NCBI GenBank assembly: GCA_030040935.1
Contig: JASHSG010000134.1
Location: forward strand, 1 to 36,407
Length of the DNA: 36,407 nucleotides
Source: Acidobacteriaceae bacterium
GTDB lineage: Bacteria; Acidobacteriota; Terriglobia; Terriglobales; Acidobacteriaceae
Reading direction: 5' to 3'
Below the pieces are notes generated by a model. It saw only the letters and a list, made by a program, of their open reading frames with translations. It was not told the origin of the DNA and did no database searches. The stretch's first letter is position 1. Each line of letters begins with the position of its first letter. The translations under genes and the position numbers were made by a program. This document shows, one piece after another, positions 9,517 through 19,515 of this stretch.

Positions 9517-9555
9517 GAGTGCGTTCCTTGCAAGCGTCTTGTTTTACGAGCGGCG

Positions 9556-10386
9556 CTACGAGCGCTCGGCGGCGTGGTACTCGCGGCGAATGCGCCCGAT
9601 GTTGACCGTCGGTTTCGGATACTTCATGCGCAGCGATTCCAGGTGCTCGACAACGATGCGCGCGATGGCGAGATTGCGGAACCACTTGTGATTCGATGGA
9701 ATGATGAACCACGGCGATTGGGACGTGCTGCAACGGGAGAGCGCTTCTTCATACGCCGCGATGTAATCCTTCCAAAACGCGCGTTCCTTGTAGTCGGCTT
9801 CGCTGATTTTCCAATGCTTGGTGGGGTCGTCGAGGCGCTCCTTGAAGCGCTTCAGTTGTTCTTCCTTCGAAATGTGCAGAAAGAACTTGAGAATGTGGGT
9901 CTGGTGCGCGACCAGCTCCTTCTCAAAGCTGTTGATCTGATCGTAACGGCGGGACCAGACGTCCTTGGGAACGAGATTATGAACCCGCACCACGAGGACG
10001 TCCTCGTAATGCGAGCGGTTGAAGATGACGACTTCGCCGCAAGCGGGTGCGGCTTTGTGTGCGCGCCACAGAAAATCGTGTGCAGCCTCTTCGGCAGAGG
10101 GTTGTTTGAAAGGCGCGACACGGCAGCCCTGCGGGTTCATGGCGCCGAGAACATGGTTGATGACACCGTCTTTGCCGCCGGTGTCGACGGCCTGCAGGCA
10201 GATGAGGAGAGAGTGCCGGTGCTCGGCGTAGAGCTGGTCTTGCAATTCGCGGAGCTTGTTCTGATAGTGCTCGACCTCATCGGCCACAGACCTTGGGCTT
10301 TTGTGGCCGCCTGTGAACGATGGGTCAAAATCTCTGAGCTTAACCTTGCTTTCCGGCTCGACTTTGAGTTTTTTCAGGTAACTCAT
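9556..10386 (-). CDS. ppk2: Polyphosphate kinase 2 family protein
   Basis: PPK2 enzymes transfer phosphate between polyphosphate and nucleoside mono- or diphosphates; direction and substrate vary by class. 276 residues, the size of a single-domain PPK2. Walker A-like motif AVDTGGKDG lies at 66-74. Next come NPQGCRVAPFKQPS (84-97) and the Walker B/lid segment VVIFNRSHYEDVLVVRVHNLV (119-139), and then the conserved HWKISEADYKERAFWKDYI. The alanine-rich AGKDG of many relatives is TGGKDG here. GGAGAACC precedes the ATG. It is first in a closely spaced minus-strand series with the beta-helix gene and gadB, and is divergent from phosphoketolase. Confidence 0.93.
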   Translation of the reverse strand: MSYLKKLKVEPESKVKLRDFDPSFTGGHKSPRSVADEVEHYQNKLRELQDQLYAEHRHSLLICLQAVDTGGKDGVINHVLGAMNPQGCRVAPFKQPSAEEAAHDFLWRAHKAAPACGEVVIFNRSHYEDVLVVRVHNLVPKDVWSRRYDQINSFEKELVAHQTHILKFFLHISKEEQLKRFKERLDDPTKHWKISEADYKERAFWKDYIAAYEEALSRCSTSQSPWFIIPSNHKWFRNLAIARIVVEHLESLRMKYPKPTVNIGRIRREYHAAERS

Positions 10387-10688
10387 TTCGGTTCTCCACT
10401 ATGAGAATCGCGTTTCCGGCTGATCGAAACCGCAGGCATGCGCGAGGCGGGTTGGCTCTGCAAATGCTGGCAGGCAAAGCAACACTCGTGACGGCAACAG
10501 AAGAAATGCTAACAGCCCGGGAAGCCTGGCAGTTTCCGTCTCCGACGGAAATCCGCGGGAAACCGTAACAGAAGCGTAAACAGAACTAGACTATAGTCAA
10601 GAGGCAAATGTGAAGGGCAGAGTGCCTCAAGAATCGACCGGGTTCGATGCGGCGCGGACGACACGCCCGCAGAAAGGAGAGATGAATC
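10387..10688 (+). promoter_or_regulatory. Divergent ppk2/phosphoketolase intergenic region with palindrome
   Basis: This 302-base region holds a perfect hairpin TTTCCGTC-TCC-GACGGAAA (10532-10550). Further on is TATAGT (10592-10597) inside the palindrome GACTATAGTC (10589-10598), a candidate -10 box for phosphoketolase with a leader of about 85 nt. The hairpin lies just upstream of where a -35 box would be, so it could be an operator. No gene is seen. Confidence 0.35.
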
Positions 10689-13058
10689 GTGGAAGCGACC
10701 CTATCGCCGGATTTATTGCAGAATATGGATGCCTACTGGAGAGCGTCAAATTATCTCTCAGTTGGCCAGATTTATCTCTATGACAACCCATTGCTCAAGC
10801 GCCCGCTTGAGATCGGGGATGTGAAGCAAATGCTTCTCGGCCACTGGGGAACGACCCCAGGGCAGAACTTCATTTATACGCATTTGAATCGAATAATCAA
10901 GAAATACGATCTCGACATGATTTACGTTTCCGGCCCCGGACATGGAGGTCCGGCTGTGGTGAGCCACACCTACTTAGAGGGAACTTACACCGAAATCTAT
11001 CCCGATATTAGCCGAGACGAAGAGGGTCTTAGGAAGCTATTCATTCAGTTTTCATTTCCAGGCGGTATTCCGAGCCACGCATCGCCGGAAACTCCAGGAT
11101 CGATCCACGAGGGAGGTGAGCTGGGCTATTCGCTCAGCCATTCGTTCGGCGCAGTGATGGACAATCGAGAGTTGATTGTGGCGTGCGTCGTGGGTGATGG
11201 AGAGGCGGAGACCGGACCACTGGCGACTGCATGGCACTCGAACAAGTTTATCGATGCTGCCTCTGATGGGGCGGTGCTACCGATTCTACATCTGAATGGT
11301 TACAAGATCGCGAATCCTACTGTACTCGCGCGCATTTCGCACGAGGAGTTGGAGCAATTGTTCCACGGCTACGGCTGGCAGCCCTATTTTGTGGAGGGGC
11401 ACGAGCCGGCGCCAATGCACGAGGCGATGGCGACGGCACTCGATCGCGCGGTGGAGGAGATCAGGAAAATTCAGCGGCGCGCTCGCGTCCACGGGAACAC
11501 GGAGCGCGCGAGATGGCCGATGATCGTGCTCAACTCTCCCAAGGGGTGGACGGGGCCGAAGGTTGTCGATGGATTGCAAGTGGAAGGAACATTCCGCTCG
11601 CATCAGGTGCCGTTGTCGGATCCCCGAACAAATCCAAAGCACCTGAAGCAACTGGAGGAATGGCTGAAAAGCTATCGGGCGGAAGAGCTCTTCGACGATG
11701 GAGGCCAGCTGCGGCCAGAACTGGCGGAGCTTGCGCCGGTTGGCGCTCGACGGATGGGGTCCAATCCTCATGCCAATGGTGGAATTTTCTTGCGCGACTT
11801 GAGGATGCCCGATTTTCGAGACTATGGCACGAACGTGCCTGCGGCCGGGTCGCCAGGCATCGGGGACACGCGCGTGCTTGCCCCGTTTCTGCGCGATGTG
11901 GTGAAGCTGAATGCGGAACCAAGGATCTTCAGAATCTTCGGACCCGATGAAACCATCTCCAACGGGCTGAAGGCAGTATTCGAAACGACCAATCGACAAT
12001 GGGATGCGGAGATGATGGCCAACGACGAGTTTCTTGCACCCGAGGGACGCGTGATGGAGATGCTGAGCGAACATCAGTGCGAAGGATGGCTGGAGGGATA
12101 TCTGCTTACCGGGCGTCATGGGTTATTCAATTGCTATGAGGCGTTCATTCATATTGTCGACTCCATGTTCAACCAGCATGCCAAATGGCTTAAGGTAACA
12201 AACGGGCTGCCGTGGAGACGAAAGATCTCTTCTCTCAATTACCTGCTGGCGTCGCACGTATGGCGACAGGATCACAACGGATTTACACACCAGGATCCGG
12301 GATTCATCGATCACGTGGTAAATAAGAAAGCCGAGGTTGTGCGTGTATATCTTCCGCCCGATGCCAATTGCCTTCTTTCGGTAATGGACCACTGCCTGCG
12401 CAGCCAGCAATACGTCAACGTTGTGGTTGCGGGGAAACATCCTGCGCCGCAGTGGCTGACCATGGACGCGGCGATCAAACACTGTACAGAGGGCATCGGC
12501 ATCTGGCAATGGGCCAGCAACGATCAGGGAGGTGCGCCCGACGCAGTGATGGCTTGTTGCGGCGACGTGCCCACGCTGGAGACGCTGGCCGCGGTGAGCA
12601 TTCTACGCGAGCATTTGCCTGAGCTAAAACTGCGGGTAGTGAACGTCGTCGACCTGATGAAACTGCAGCCGCAAACAGAGCATCCGCACGGACTGAGCGA
12701 CGCGGATTTTGACACGCTCTTCACAAAAGATAAGCCGGTGATCTTCGCATTCCACGCCTATCCGTGGCTAATCCACCGCCTCACTTACCGCCGCGCCAAC
12801 CACAACAACATTCATGTGCGCGGCTACAAGGAGGAGGGAACCATCACAACACCATTTGACATGACAGTGATGAACGACCTGGACCGCTTTCACCTGGCCA
12901 TGGACACAATTGACCGCATTCCGCGTATTTGGGAGAAGGGCGCATACCTGAAACAGACGCTCAAAGACAAATTGGTGGAACACAAGCAATACATCAGAAA
13001 AAATGGAATGGACCTTCCTGAGGTTCGAGACTGGAAGTGGAAGAGCCCCCAGGGTTAA
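10689..13058 (+). CDS. xfp: Xylulose-5-phosphate/fructose-6-phosphate phosphoketolase
   Basis: Thiamine-diphosphate enzyme splitting xylulose 5-phosphate (and often fructose 6-phosphate) with phosphate to acetyl phosphate plus glyceraldehyde 3-phosphate or erythrose 4-phosphate. 789 residues, normal for the family. [17 protein letters not shown] (51-67) and [26 protein letters not shown] are family signatures, and the ThDP-binding motif is [18 protein letters not shown] (169-186). The C-terminal domain ends [14 protein letters not shown]-like, as in other members. The start is GTG at 10689, 8 bases after AGGAGA (10675-10680); the nearer ATG at 10682 is out of frame and too close. No acetate kinase or phosphotransacetylase gene is adjacent. 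The facing ppk2 and gadB genes suggest an energy- or acid-stress setting. Confidence 0.95.
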   Translation: MEATLSPDLLQNMDAYWRASNYLSVGQIYLYDNPLLKRPLEIGDVKQMLLGHWGTTPGQNFIYTHLNRIIKKYDLDMIYVSGPGHGGPAVVSHTYLEGTYTEIYPDISRDEEGLRKLFIQFSFPGGIPSHASPETPGSIHEGGELGYSLSHSFGAVMDNRELIVACVVGDGEAETGPLATAWHSNKFIDAASDGAVLPILHLNGYKIANPTVLARISHEELEQLFHGYGWQPYFVEGHEPAPMHEAMATALDRAVEEIRKIQRRARVHGNTERARWPMIVLNSPKGWTGPKVVDGLQVEGTFRSHQVPLSDPRTNPKHLKQLEEWLKSYRAEELFDDGGQLRPELAELAPVGARRMGSNPHANGGIFLRDLRMPDFRDYGTNVPAAGSPGIGDTRVLAPFLRDVVKLNAEPRIFRIFGPDETISNGLKAVFETTNRQWDAEMMANDEFLAPEGRVMEMLSEHQCEGWLEGYLLTGRHGLFNCYEAFIHIVDSMFNQHAKWLKVTNGLPWRRKISSLNYLLASHVWRQDHNGFTHQDPGFIDHVVNKKAEVVRVYLPPDANCLLSVMDHCLRSQQYVNVVVAGKHPAPQWLTMDAAIKHCTEGIGIWQWASNDQGGAPDAVMACCGDVPTLETLAAVSILREHLPELKLRVVNVVDLMKLQPQTEHPHGLSDADFDTLFTKDKPVIFAFHAYPWLIHRLTYRRANHNNIHVRGYKEEGTITTPFDMTVMNDLDRFHLAMDTIDRIPRIWEKGAYLKQTLKDKLVEHKQYIRKNGMDLPEVRDWKWKSPQG

Positions 13059-13778
13059 GCGTAACTGTGAGAAGCGCAGCACCCGACGCCGCCTCCAATC
13101 AATGACGGAATCATCGATGCTGGATAGGCGACGATTCGATGATCCCGTCTCCCGTACCTTTCACTTCGAACTCGAAGCGCGCAAAAATGCGCCCAAACTC
13201 GCGCAATGCCTGTTCGCGTATGGAGCCCGTGGATACGTAACGATATTCCTTGGAGCTCGAGTGTGCCTTAGCTGTGGCATCGGCATCACGCAATAGTGTC
13301 TCGAGCGTGATTTTCTCGGACAGCCAAAGCGGCTGTGGATGGAACGCAGGACTGCATCCAGCGCTTGCGTCAACTCGTTGTATCTGAGAATCATTCATCG
13401 TTCGGGTGAGGTCCTGTCAATGACCTCGAGCGGATGTTCGCACCGACATTTTGTCCGAGCCAGAATCTCATTGCAATGGGATACTTTTCGGGAGATCGCT
13501 CAACAAGTGCCCATGAAGCCAAACAGCGAAATCGAGGAAGGCAGCATCTCAGTCGGACTTCGGACCAGATTGATGATGTGCGCCTCTGGAAAGGTCTCGA
13601 GGAGAGATTCGATTCTAGCGCTGGCGGCACGTAAACGATTGGGCGACGTTTGACACTTGGACTTTCACCGTGGCCGCGGCTGCAAGCAAATTAGCAAATG
13701 CTCATGATCGAGAGGAATACAGGTCTTCCCACCGGCATGTTAGTCTTGCGCCAGTGCGGTTTTGTCGACCAAACCATC
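13059..13778 (+). other. Long low-information intergenic region
   Basis: About 720 bases between phosphoketolase and the GH3 gene. ORFs here are short, overlapping and unrecognised. The only hint of coding is the minus-strand pair at 13111-13394 described separately. It must also contain the GH3 promoter, but I find no clear hexamers. Confidence 0.4.
13111..13394 (-). pseudogene. Possible frameshifted small gene remnant
   Basis: Two overlapping minus-strand frames look protein-like in complementary parts. One gives MILRYNELTQALDAVLRSIHSRFG. The other continues LSEKITLETLLRDADATAKAHSS and REQALREFGRIFARFEFEVKG. A single frameshift near 13320 would join them into one helical protein of about 90 residues. 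No family is recognised, and it may be chance. Confidence 0.2.
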
Positions 13779-16487
13779 ATGAGAACTCAACCAATTCTTC
13801 TTGCAATAGTCTCCATCGTCAACCTAGCTTCCACCGCTCTATTCGCGCAACAAGCTGCGGATGAGAAGCAGAATCTGTGCCGTGCTCAAAGGTGTTCATA
13901 CTTGAATCCGGCGCTAACGCCGCGAGAGCGCGCCAAGGACCTAGTGAGCCGCATGACGCTCGAAGAGAAGGTGAGCCAGATGCAGGACATGGCGCCAGCG
14001 ATTCCGAGGTTGGGGGTTCCCGCGTACAACTGGTGGAACGAGGCACTGCACGGCGTGGCGCGTAACGGATTTGCGACGAATTTTCCGCAATCGATCGGGC
14101 TGGCGGCGACCTGGGATCCGGCGCTGATGCACCGGATTGCCACGACGATAGCCGTTGAAGGTCGGGCTAAGTATAACTACGCGATACGCAACGGCGATCA
14201 CAGCAGGTTTGCGGGACTTACGTTCTGGTCGCCGAATATAAACATCGATCGCGATCCGCGATGGGGCCGCGGCATGGAAACCTTCGGTGAGGATCCGTTC
14301 CTGACGGCGAGCATGGGAGTGGAGTTCGTCAAGGGGCTCCAGGGCGACAATCCGAAGTATCTCGAGCTAGTGTCGACGCCGAAACACTATGCCGTGCATA
14401 GTGGTCCGGAACCATCGAGGCACGGATTCAACGTGGATATCTCGGAGCACGATTTAGAGGACACGTATCTGCCCGCATTTCGCGCGACGATCGTGGAGGG
14501 ACACGCCGACTCGATCATGTGCGCCTACAACGCAATCGACGGCGCACCGGCCTGTGCGAATACAGAGCTCCTGCAACAGCATCTGCGCGAAGATTGGGGG
14601 TTCGACGGGTACACGGTCTCGGACTGCGACGCGGTGGGCGACATTCAGCGCGGGCATCACTTTGCGGCGAACCCCGAAGAGGCCGCTGCCTTGGCAGTAA
14701 AGGCAGGCACGGATCTGGATTGCGGCCGGACCTATGCGGCTCTGACCAACGCTGTGAGTGAGCACCTTTTGACTGAAAGCGACATCGATGCGGCCGTGGT
14801 ACAACTTTTCACCGCGCGCATGCGGCTTGGGATGTTTGACCCTCCGTCGCTGGTGCCATTCAACGCAATTCCGTACTCCGAAGTGAATTCGGCAGAGCAC
14901 CGCGAACTGGCGCTCGAGGCAGCGCGCAAATCGATTGTGCTTCTGAAGAATCGCAACGAGACGCTCCCGCTGAACAGGTCGATCCGGAAGATCGCGGTGG
15001 TGGGCCCGACGGCCGATTTGCTCGAATCTATTGAAGGCAATTACAACGGAACCGCGCCCGATCCCGTTTCGCCGCTGAATGGATTGCGGAAGGAATTTGG
15101 AAGCCAGAATGTGCTGTTTGCACCCGGATCGATTCTCGCCGATGGATCGCCTGCACCGATTCCGTCGGCGTACTTGCGAACGGACGAGTCGTTGAAGACG
15201 TCGGGGTTGAAAGGTGAGTACTTCGAAGATACGGAGCTGACAGGCACGCCGAAGATGGTCCGGGTAGACGCAAAGATCAACTTCGACTGGAATCGCGTCA
15301 CGCCAGCTGCAGGTTTCCCGACTGAAACATTTGCAGTGCGATGGACTGGCGAACTTCTTCCGCCGGCGGCAGGAGATTATGTGCTGAGTGTGCGCGGTCC
15401 GCGGCCATTCGTGGCGTCGGTTTTGACCGGCGAGGCGGGTGGAACTCAGACACCAGCGGCCAAGATCCCGGTTCGTGTCCGGCTTTATATTGACAACAAG
15501 CTTGTGATGGATGGCTCGAGCAATGCAGCCGAAGCGCGGTTGAATTTTGCTGATACAAGCCCGCACGCGATTCGTGTGGAGTATATACATCTTCCCAACG
15601 ATCGCAATGTCAGTCTCGTTTGGGACCCTCCGGCGAACAGCCTGCTGGGCCAGGCGGTCGATGCGGCGAGGAAATCGGACGCCGTTATCGCATTCGTGGG
15701 ACTCTCTCCGAACCTGGAGGGCGAGGAGATGAACGTACACGTGGATGGATTCGAGGGCGGCGACCGGACGACAATTGAACTGCCCGCGGCACAGGAACAT
15801 CTGCTGGAGGCGATGGGCGAGACTGGCAGACCGCTCATTGTGGTAGTGACTTCCGGCAGCGCACTTGCGGTTCCGTGGGCCAAGGAGCACGCCGACGCAT
15901 TGCTTGAGGCTTGGTATCCAGGCGAGGAGGGCGGAGACGCGATTGCCGAGACGCTGAATGGCAAAAACAACCCCGCGGGACGGCTACCAGTCACGTTCTA
16001 TGCGTCTACAAGCGATTTACCCCCGTTTACCGACTACTCAATGAAGAACAGGACTTACCGCTATTACCGCGGCGATGTGTTGTACCCGTTCGGATACGGC
16101 CTGAGCTATTCACGCTTTAGCTATGGCGCTCCGAGCGTGAACGCAAGAAAAATCATGGCCGGCGCGCCGGTGGTCGTGACGACGACAGTACGCAATACGA
16201 GCGAGCGCGATGGAGACGAAGTGGCCGAACTTTACATAAAGGCTCCGCAGACGGTGGTCTCCCCCGCGTTGGAGCTGGAAGGATTCAAGAGAATCCATTT
16301 GCAGGCAGGTGAAGCGAGGCGAGTCGAGTTCACACTATCGCCGCGCCAGCTGAGCGAAGTAGACGAGAAGGGAAATCGTGCGGTTGTACCGGGCGAATAC
16401 GCAATCTACATCTCGGGCATGCAGCCGAAGCCGGGCACACCCGCGGCGATGATTCGCATTTCCGGCACGATGGTGCTTCCGAAATGA
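13779..16487 (+). CDS. Secreted GH3 beta-glycosidase (xylosidase/glucosidase type) with PA14 insert
   Basis: Exported glycoside hydrolase releasing sugars from the non-reducing ends of plant-type oligosaccharides. About 902 residues. The signal peptide is MRTQPILLAIVSIVNLASTALFA. The N-terminal GH3 barrel contains NWWNEALHGVA, WSPNINIDRDPRWGRGMETFGEDP, PKHYAVHSG and the nucleophile motif VSDCDAVGDI (Asp282), a form common in xylosidase-like GH3 enzymes. The second domain has KSIVLLKN and is interrupted by a PA14-like module (LKGEYFEDTELTG to VSLVWDPP). It resumes with IAFVGLSPNLEGEEM and ends in an Fn3-like domain (YPFGYGLSYSRFSY onwards). The start was chosen at 13779 because it begins the signal peptide; upstream starts from 13698 add unlikely residues. 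No Shine-Dalgarno is visible. Exact specificity cannot be decided. Confidence 0.92.
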   Translation: MRTQPILLAIVSIVNLASTALFAQQAADEKQNLCRAQRCSYLNPALTPRERAKDLVSRMTLEEKVSQMQDMAPAIPRLGVPAYNWWNEALHGVARNGFATNFPQSIGLAATWDPALMHRIATTIAVEGRAKYNYAIRNGDHSRFAGLTFWSPNINIDRDPRWGRGMETFGEDPFLTASMGVEFVKGLQGDNPKYLELVSTPKHYAVHSGPEPSRHGFNVDISEHDLEDTYLPAFRATIVEGHADSIMCAYNAIDGAPACANTELLQQHLREDWGFDGYTVSDCDAVGDIQRGHHFAANPEEAAALAVKAGTDLDCGRTYAALTNAVSEHLLTESDIDAAVVQLFTARMRLGMFDPPSLVPFNAIPYSEVNSAEHRELALEAARKSIVLLKNRNETLPLNRSIRKIAVVGPTADLLESIEGNYNGTAPDPVSPLNGLRKEFGSQNVLFAPGSILADGSPAPIPSAYLRTDESLKTSGLKGEYFEDTELTGTPKMVRVDAKINFDWNRVTPAAGFPTETFAVRWTGELLPPAAGDYVLSVRGPRPFVASVLTGEAGGTQTPAAKIPVRVRLYIDNKLVMDGSSNAAEARLNFADTSPHAIRVEYIHLPNDRNVSLVWDPPANSLLGQAVDAARKSDAVIAFVGLSPNLEGEEMNVHVDGFEGGDRTTIELPAAQEHLLEAMGETGRPLIVVVTSGSALAVPWAKEHADALLEAWYPGEEGGDAIAETLNGKNNPAGRLPVTFYASTSDLPPFTDYSMKNRTYRYYRGDVLYPFGYGLSYSRFSYGAPSVNARKIMAGAPVVVTTTVRNTSERDGDEVAELYIKAPQTVVSPALELEGFKRIHLQAGEARRVEFTLSPRQLSEVDEKGNRAVVPGEYAIYISGMQPKPGTPAAMIRISGTMVLPK

Positions 16488-16519
16488 AATCTGGCACGGG
16501 ACGAAGTGGGTTTCGCAGA

Positions 16520-18016
16520 CTAACGGGCGAGAGCCTGAATTTGCGACGCGACAAAATCATGGACAAACATCAGGCTGGTGGGAGATGACACTGTTGCCGC
16601 GCTGGTTTGTCCTGCTGCGTGAATAATGAGCAAAGGGCGCGGATCCCACTCTCCACCATGAGAAACACGCTCGTCTTCGGCGCTCCATCCAGGAGTTGTA
16701 CGCCAGATCTTCGTGCGCCAGGAATGATCTCCCTGAACAATCAGGGTCGTTTCGGGCCAGCGCGGCTGCGACTCAAGGACGTCGAGTATCTGGCCCAGGA
16801 AGCGATCGGCATAATCCAGCGAGTCGAGATAGGAACCACCAACGCCGAAGTTCTGCGCGCGACGATCCCAAAAGGCAGGCGGATGAGGCACGGGGAGGTG
16901 AAGATAGATAACATCCGCTTCGCTGTTAGCCAGCGCTGCGAGGGCGTGCTGACTCATGTCCTTCACCGTCGCCACATGGCTCAGCGATTCCCAGTGAGCG
17001 ACGTCAGTCACGGCAGCGCGGGGTGCAACAAGTTGCTCGAGGGCGATGCGCAGTGGGAACCAGACGTCTTCAGCAAAACTGGCATTGATTGAAGGCGGAG
17101 CGCCGTCCTCAGTGTCGTCGTTGCTCCAATAGCACTCGGTGGCTGTACCTACGAAGACCGGGCAATAAGCCAAATACCAGCCGACGATTGAAGTCGAAAC
17201 GCCGCGCTGCCTAGCCAGGCCGAACAACGATGCGCTCGAGTCAAAAGGTTCCCAATGTGTATCGTCAGCCGTCCGAACCATGAGCTGATTTTCCGGGGTA
17301 AAGGTGGAACTGGTTACGATACGGCCTAGGAGCAAACTCGGCACAACCAGGTTGGTGTGATATCCAATCGGCGTCACATCGGTGTAAACCGTACTTTGCA
17401 GGCGTAACCGATCGAAGTTGGGAAGATCGAGCGAGCGCTCGCGAACCTCGAACACCGGCCTAAATGCCAACTCGTCGAAGATGATCCACACCGTGCGGGG
17501 TTTGCCGGCGGGCTGGGCAGGAATTGGGTTCGCAAATGCCTGAATGCCGGGGCGCCAGAATGCGGCGCTTATCAGTTGAGCGGTCATGACGAGTGCAAAC
17601 ACTACAGCACCGGTGAGCACGGCAACGCCGACGCGATAGAGTTTCAGCGCAAGACCAGGAGCGCGAATAACAAGAAACGCGAGAACAGCGACCCACCCGG
17701 CGGCGGCTATGGCAACGGAGGAATACGGAACGCGAAATGGAAGGATTCTGAGATTACAAACAAGCAGGTAGATGGGAAGCAAGGCCAAGGCGAACCACCG
17801 GATTCGCGGCCATGACTTTAGGTTGCGAAGGATCGCCAGCAAACCCGCGAAAACCAGGCCCGCAATCGAAAGATCGGCAAGCTGCGCAAGAACTAACCGG
17901 GTAAGCGGCCAGGGAACGCGCATTCGTTCGTCGCCCAGAGTTGAGGTGAGGTCAACATAGCCTGGGAGAAGGAGAATGGCTGCAAAGCCCCAAGCTTGGG
18001 CAATGCGCTTAATCAT
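16520..18016 (-). CDS. Membrane-anchored AlkP/sulfatase-superfamily enzyme
   Basis: About 498 residues. The N-terminal 165 residues hold roughly five membrane helices; the rest is an AlkP/sulfatase-fold domain facing the periplasm. It opens with the metal-binding VWIIFDELAFRP (Asp181-Glu182). A plausible nucleophile threonine is in YHTNLVVPSLLLG (Thr221), and the late metal motif is VQGDHSWRT. A Thr rather than Cys/Ser in this place is reminiscent of phosphoethanolamine or phosphoglycerol transferases more than of sulfatases; that is inference. Its ATG overlaps the upstream methyltransferase stop by ATGA, implying translational coupling. It is third in the YADPGTG/methyltransferase/AlkP unit and converges with the GH3 gene. 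Substrate unknown. Confidence 0.8.
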   Translation of the reverse strand: MIKRIAQAWGFAAILLLPGYVDLTSTLGDERMRVPWPLTRLVLAQLADLSIAGLVFAGLLAILRNLKSWPRIRWFALALLPIYLLVCNLRILPFRVPYSSVAIAAAGWVAVLAFLVIRAPGLALKLYRVGVAVLTGAVVFALVMTAQLISAAFWRPGIQAFANPIPAQPAGKPRTVWIIFDELAFRPVFEVRERSLDLPNFDRLRLQSTVYTDVTPIGYHTNLVVPSLLLGRIVTSSTFTPENQLMVRTADDTHWEPFDSSASLFGLARQRGVSTSIVGWYLAYCPVFVGTATECYWSNDDTEDGAPPSINASFAEDVWFPLRIALEQLVAPRAAVTDVAHWESLSHVATVKDMSQHALAALANSEADVIYLHLPVPHPPAFWDRRAQNFGVGGSYLDSLDYADRFLGQILDVLESQPRWPETTLIVQGDHSWRTKIWRTTPGWSAEDERVSHGGEWDPRPLLIIHAAGQTSAATVSSPTSLMFVHDFVASQIQALAR

Positions 18017-19515
18017 TCCGTACCCTCGCTCACGCGTTGAAATTCAGCGACAACGCCCGTGCTGTTCTGGCCCAAACGCCGGTCAAGGAGGAGAAGAGCG
18101 CGCCTGTTACCCAGCTGGAAGCGGTCCACCACCGCAAAATGCGGTGCGAATGCAAAGGTGAGATCAACCTCGGTTAAGTGCCCATAGAGATCGTCGCGGC
18201 CACGCAGCCACTCCTGAAACATGGGGTCAGCTGGCGGGACCCATTCCAAGAGCAGCCAACGGCGCGTAAGGCCGGCACAGAGGCCGGCGATGTGAGTGAG
18301 CGGTAGCTGATGGCGCAGGATTAGGTGATGAATGACAGCGAGCATCAAAACCAGGTCAAATTGGCCGGTCAGGCGGTCGAGAAGGGAGAGATGCTCACGA
18401 TTGCGCCATCCTGCAGCTGGTGTCGGTCGGGCGATGTCCGCGACCAGAGCAGTAATCGGCCTATTCTGATTAGAGGCAGCACGCCAGAGCTTCTCGAGAG
18501 CCGTGGCGTCGCTGTCGAGCGCGACAACCTTCGCGCCGGCATCGGCAGCGAGCAACGAATAGGTGCCGGCATTCGCGCCGATATCGAGGACACCTTCGGG
18601 CTGACATCGGGCGAGCACGCTCTTGACGAATTGTTTCTTTTCTTCAACGTCAACGGGCTGATAGTGGCCAGCTGTTTGCTCGTACTCGCTCCATTGGCTT
18701 TGGCCGCCATCGCCGGCGGCGTGACGAATCTGCTTGCCGAGACGCGCGATCCGCTTTTGGAGAACGTGCTTGGCAAGAGCAGCATCGGTGATGGAGGAAG
18801 TCCTTTTCGGCACGGCATTCTGCCGCTCCGGACGCTCAAAGACTGTGGCCAGCGTGACAACGTCAAGCAGATTGGGATTCAGCCTACGCCAGCGCGGCAA
18901 CGCTTCATAGATCTGGCGCGGCTCATAGCCGTCTCGCGCAAACAGGGTTGTGTAGAGGGGCCAGCTTAAATACTTTGCCGCCACAAGAGGCAGCAGAAAC
19001 GTGCGCACGAATTGGCCATAAGCCAGCCAAACACTGGAATGAGGGTCGCGGCGCTCGAAGGACAAAACATCCACGAGAATTGGACGCGGACCGGAGAAGA
19101 GGATGTTGAGCGGCGTCGCATCCTTCAGGTTCCAGCCGGAGTCAAGCGCCCGGCTGGCAACGCGCAGAGTGAGTTCAGCGGCAGCGCGCCACTGCCCGGT
19201 GGTCCACTCCCACGGATAGCTGATGGGATCGATGCGTGGATGTTCAAGCCAAAGCTCGCCAGAAGCGATGCATTGATGCGCAGCAGGCTCAGCGATTCGG
19301 CTGGGAACCAGATCGCCACTTTGTTCAAGCGCCTTGCACAGTGGTGAGGTGAGAAACGCTCGGGTACCTTCCTCGGCCGCCGGGCGAATCCGCCGCAAAG
19401 CTGAACCCAGTGCGAGCCGGAGCTCGCCAGCCGGATCGCGAAAGGTCAATTCCAGTTCAGTGTCTACGGCTGGGAGCGCCGACTCCCCGTGAAAAGACCT
19501 CTCGGGCTCGCTCAC
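18013..19515 (-). CDS. NoeA-like two-part SAM-dependent methyltransferase
   Basis: 500 residues in two parts. The C-terminal part is a Rossmann methyltransferase with SAM motif VLDIGANAGTYSLLAADAGAKVVALDSD (309-336) followed by a NLILRHQLPL-type region. The N-terminal part (about 20-230) contains LTFRDPAGELRL, ISYPWEWTTGQWRAAAELTL, NLKDATPLNILFSGPRPILVDVLSFE and AYGQFVRTFLLPL, a pattern I associate with the nodulation protein NoeA-like family. The DATPLNILF...ILVD stretch also resembles a kinase-type catalytic loop. Its GTG start overlaps the upstream stop by GTGA, and its stop overlaps the downstream ATG by ATGA. It probably modifies a glycan or lipid-linked substrate, but the target is unknown. 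Confidence 0.82.
   Translation of the reverse strand: MSEPERSFHGESALPAVDTELELTFRDPAGELRLALGSALRRIRPAAEEGTRAFLTSPLCKALEQSGDLVPSRIAEPAAHQCIASGELWLEHPRIDPISYPWEWTTGQWRAAAELTLRVASRALDSGWNLKDATPLNILFSGPRPILVDVLSFERRDPHSSVWLAYGQFVRTFLLPLVAAKYLSWPLYTTLFARDGYEPRQIYEALPRWRRLNPNLLDVVTLATVFERPERQNAVPKRTSSITDAALAKHVLQKRIARLGKQIRHAAGDGGQSQWSEYEQTAGHYQPVDVEEKKQFVKSVLARCQPEGVLDIGANAGTYSLLAADAGAKVVALDSDATALEKLWRAASNQNRPITALVADIARPTPAAGWRNREHLSLLDRLTGQFDLVLMLAVIHHLILRHQLPLTHIAGLCAGLTRRWLLLEWVPPADPMFQEWLRGRDDLYGHLTEVDLTFAFAPHFAVVDRFQLGNRRALLLLDRRLGQNSTGVVAEFQRVSEGTE

Noticed and set aside
8221-10404. Plus-strand ORF of 727 codons
   Set aside because: Antisense to the beta-helix gene and ppk2, whose proteins are clearly recognisable; the plus-strand translation is Arg/Ala/Gly-rich with no family signature.
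11286-12119. Minus-strand ORF of 277 codons
   Set aside because: Antisense to phosphoketolase; no family features.
14454-15890. Minus-strand ORF of 478 codons
   Set aside because: Antisense to the GH3 gene; the translation is Arg/His/Cys-rich and not protein-like.
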